Shown one piece after another: positions 5,966-6,577 of a stretch of 6,577 nt of DNA (positions are counted from its first letter, which is position 1; the number at the start of each line of letters is the position of its first letter). Both the position numbers and the translations under genes were made by a program. The notes below the pieces were generated by a model. It did not search any database. It was not told where the DNA came from and saw nothing but the letters and a program-made list of their open reading frames with translations. This stretch comes from Armatimonadota bacterium. Lineage in GTDB: Bacteria > Armatimonadota > UBA10988. The stretch is from the NCBI GenBank assembly GCA_016183835.1, contig JACPDV010000400.1, positions 1 to 6,577 on the forward strand, given 5' to 3'.

Positions 5966-6577
5966 ATGGATTCGCTGCGCCTGGACGGGCGGGTGGCGTT
6001 GGTGACCGGCGCGGCGCGCGGGATCGGCCGCGGCGTGGCGCTCGGCTTCGCCCGGCGCGGCGCCAGGGTGATGCTCACCGGCCGGCAGCCCGCCGGCTCA
6101 CCGCCGCACATCCTCGCCGCGGCTCAGCAGGCCGGCGAGGCCGCCTACACCCGGCTGGATGTCACCTCGCGCGAGGAGAGCGCCGCCGCCGTGCAGGCCA
6201 CGCTCGAGCGCTTTGGCCGGCTCGACGTGGTGGTGGCCAACGCCGGCATCTACCCCAAGGTGCCGTTCGAGCGGATGACCTCGGCGGACTGGGACCAGAT
6301 GCTCGCCGTCAACCTGACGGGCATCTTCAACACGGTGCACGCCGCGACGCCCTCCATGATCGCCGCCGGGTACGGCAAAATCATCACGGTGAGCAGCATC
6401 AACGTCAGCATCGTGCAGGCGGAGCGGGTGCACTACGTGGCGACGAAGGCGGGGATCATCGGCCTGACCCGCGGCCTGGCGAGGGACCTGGGCAAGCACG
6501 GCATCCGGGCCAACTGCATCCTGCCAGGCGCGGTCCTGACCGAGGGCGAGCTCGACGCCTTCCCCGACCAGGAGGCG
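5966..6577 (+). CDS. Short-chain dehydrogenase/reductase (SDR), 3' end outside window
   Basis: This is an NAD(P)-dependent oxidoreductase of the classical SDR family; 204 of the usual 245-260 residues are visible. The Rossmann cofactor motif is TGAARGIG (14-21), with LDV (64-66) and NAG (92-94) following. The catalytic tetrad is complete: N116, S144, Y157 and K161 (YVATK). After it come the expected RVN-like IRANCILPG (180-188) and the start of the substrate loop. Arg40 just after the second strand (LTGR) hints at NADP(H), but this is not decisive. The protein resembles the FabG/sugar-dehydrogenase branch, and residues cannot separate 3-oxoacyl reductase from a sugar or polyol dehydrogenase. 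The ATG at 5966 is 13 bases after the amidohydrolase stop, with AGAGGG 5 bases upstream. The two are probably one transcription unit and may act on successive steps of one pathway. A housekeeping FabG role is less likely, since no fatty-acid synthesis gene is nearby. Confidence 0.92.
   Translation, partial: MDSLRLDGRVALVTGAARGIGRGVALGFARRGARVMLTGRQPAGSPPHILAAAQQAGEAAYTRLDVTSREESAAAVQATLERFGRLDVVVANAGIYPKVPFERMTSADWDQMLAVNLTGIFNTVHAATPSMIAAGYGKIITVSSINVSIVQAERVHYVATKAGIIGLTRGLARDLGKHGIRANCILPGAVLTEGELDAFPDQEA

Overview
This is a high-G+C bacterial fragment (roughly 70% G+C by eye). It carries seven genes, all on the + strand and tightly packed except for one gap of about 290 bases. The codon third positions are almost all G or C, so long open frames on the other strand and in other frames are shadows. 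The lineage cannot be fixed from this window. The 508-residue TPR-like protein and the Cys-containing FAD loop of the thioredoxin reductase resemble, from memory, proteins of the Planctomycetes-Verrucomicrobia-Lentisphaerae (PVC) group and neighbouring uncultured phyla. That is a weak inference.

Region 1 (1-3821) looks like one operon. It holds the C-terminal part of an ABC transporter ATPase, an ABC-2-type permease with a large domain between membrane segments 3 and 4, a membrane-anchored helical-repeat protein of unknown function, and a small YfcE/MJ0936-type metallophosphoesterase. The first three genes overlap by 8 and 4 bases and the fourth follows after one base. The first three probably form an export or envelope-related transporter with a dedicated accessory protein. 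The substrate is unknown.

Region 2 (3822-4115) is the only real intergenic space. It contains a near-perfect 31-base inverted repeat with a 57-base spacer, of the dispersed type whose spurious translations read 'ARSEATKQS' and 'RGAKRRSNP'. Between this repeat and the next gene lies a good sigma70-like promoter candidate and a strong Shine-Dalgarno site.

Region 3 (4116-6577) has a thioredoxin reductase (trxB), an amidohydrolase-2 family TIM-barrel hydrolase and the first 204 codons of a classical short-chain dehydrogenase, cut by the window end. The hydrolase and dehydrogenase are 13 bases apart and probably co-transcribed. A lactone-hydrolase plus sugar-dehydrogenase pairing, as in oxidative deoxysugar catabolism, is one reading, but the substrate is not shown by the sequence.

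I found no RNA gene, CRISPR array, transposase or phage gene. The most interesting items are the conserved-looking ATPase/permease/TPR-protein cassette of unknown function and the inverted repeat in front of trxB. I did not find evidence for a clearly new defence or mobile system.
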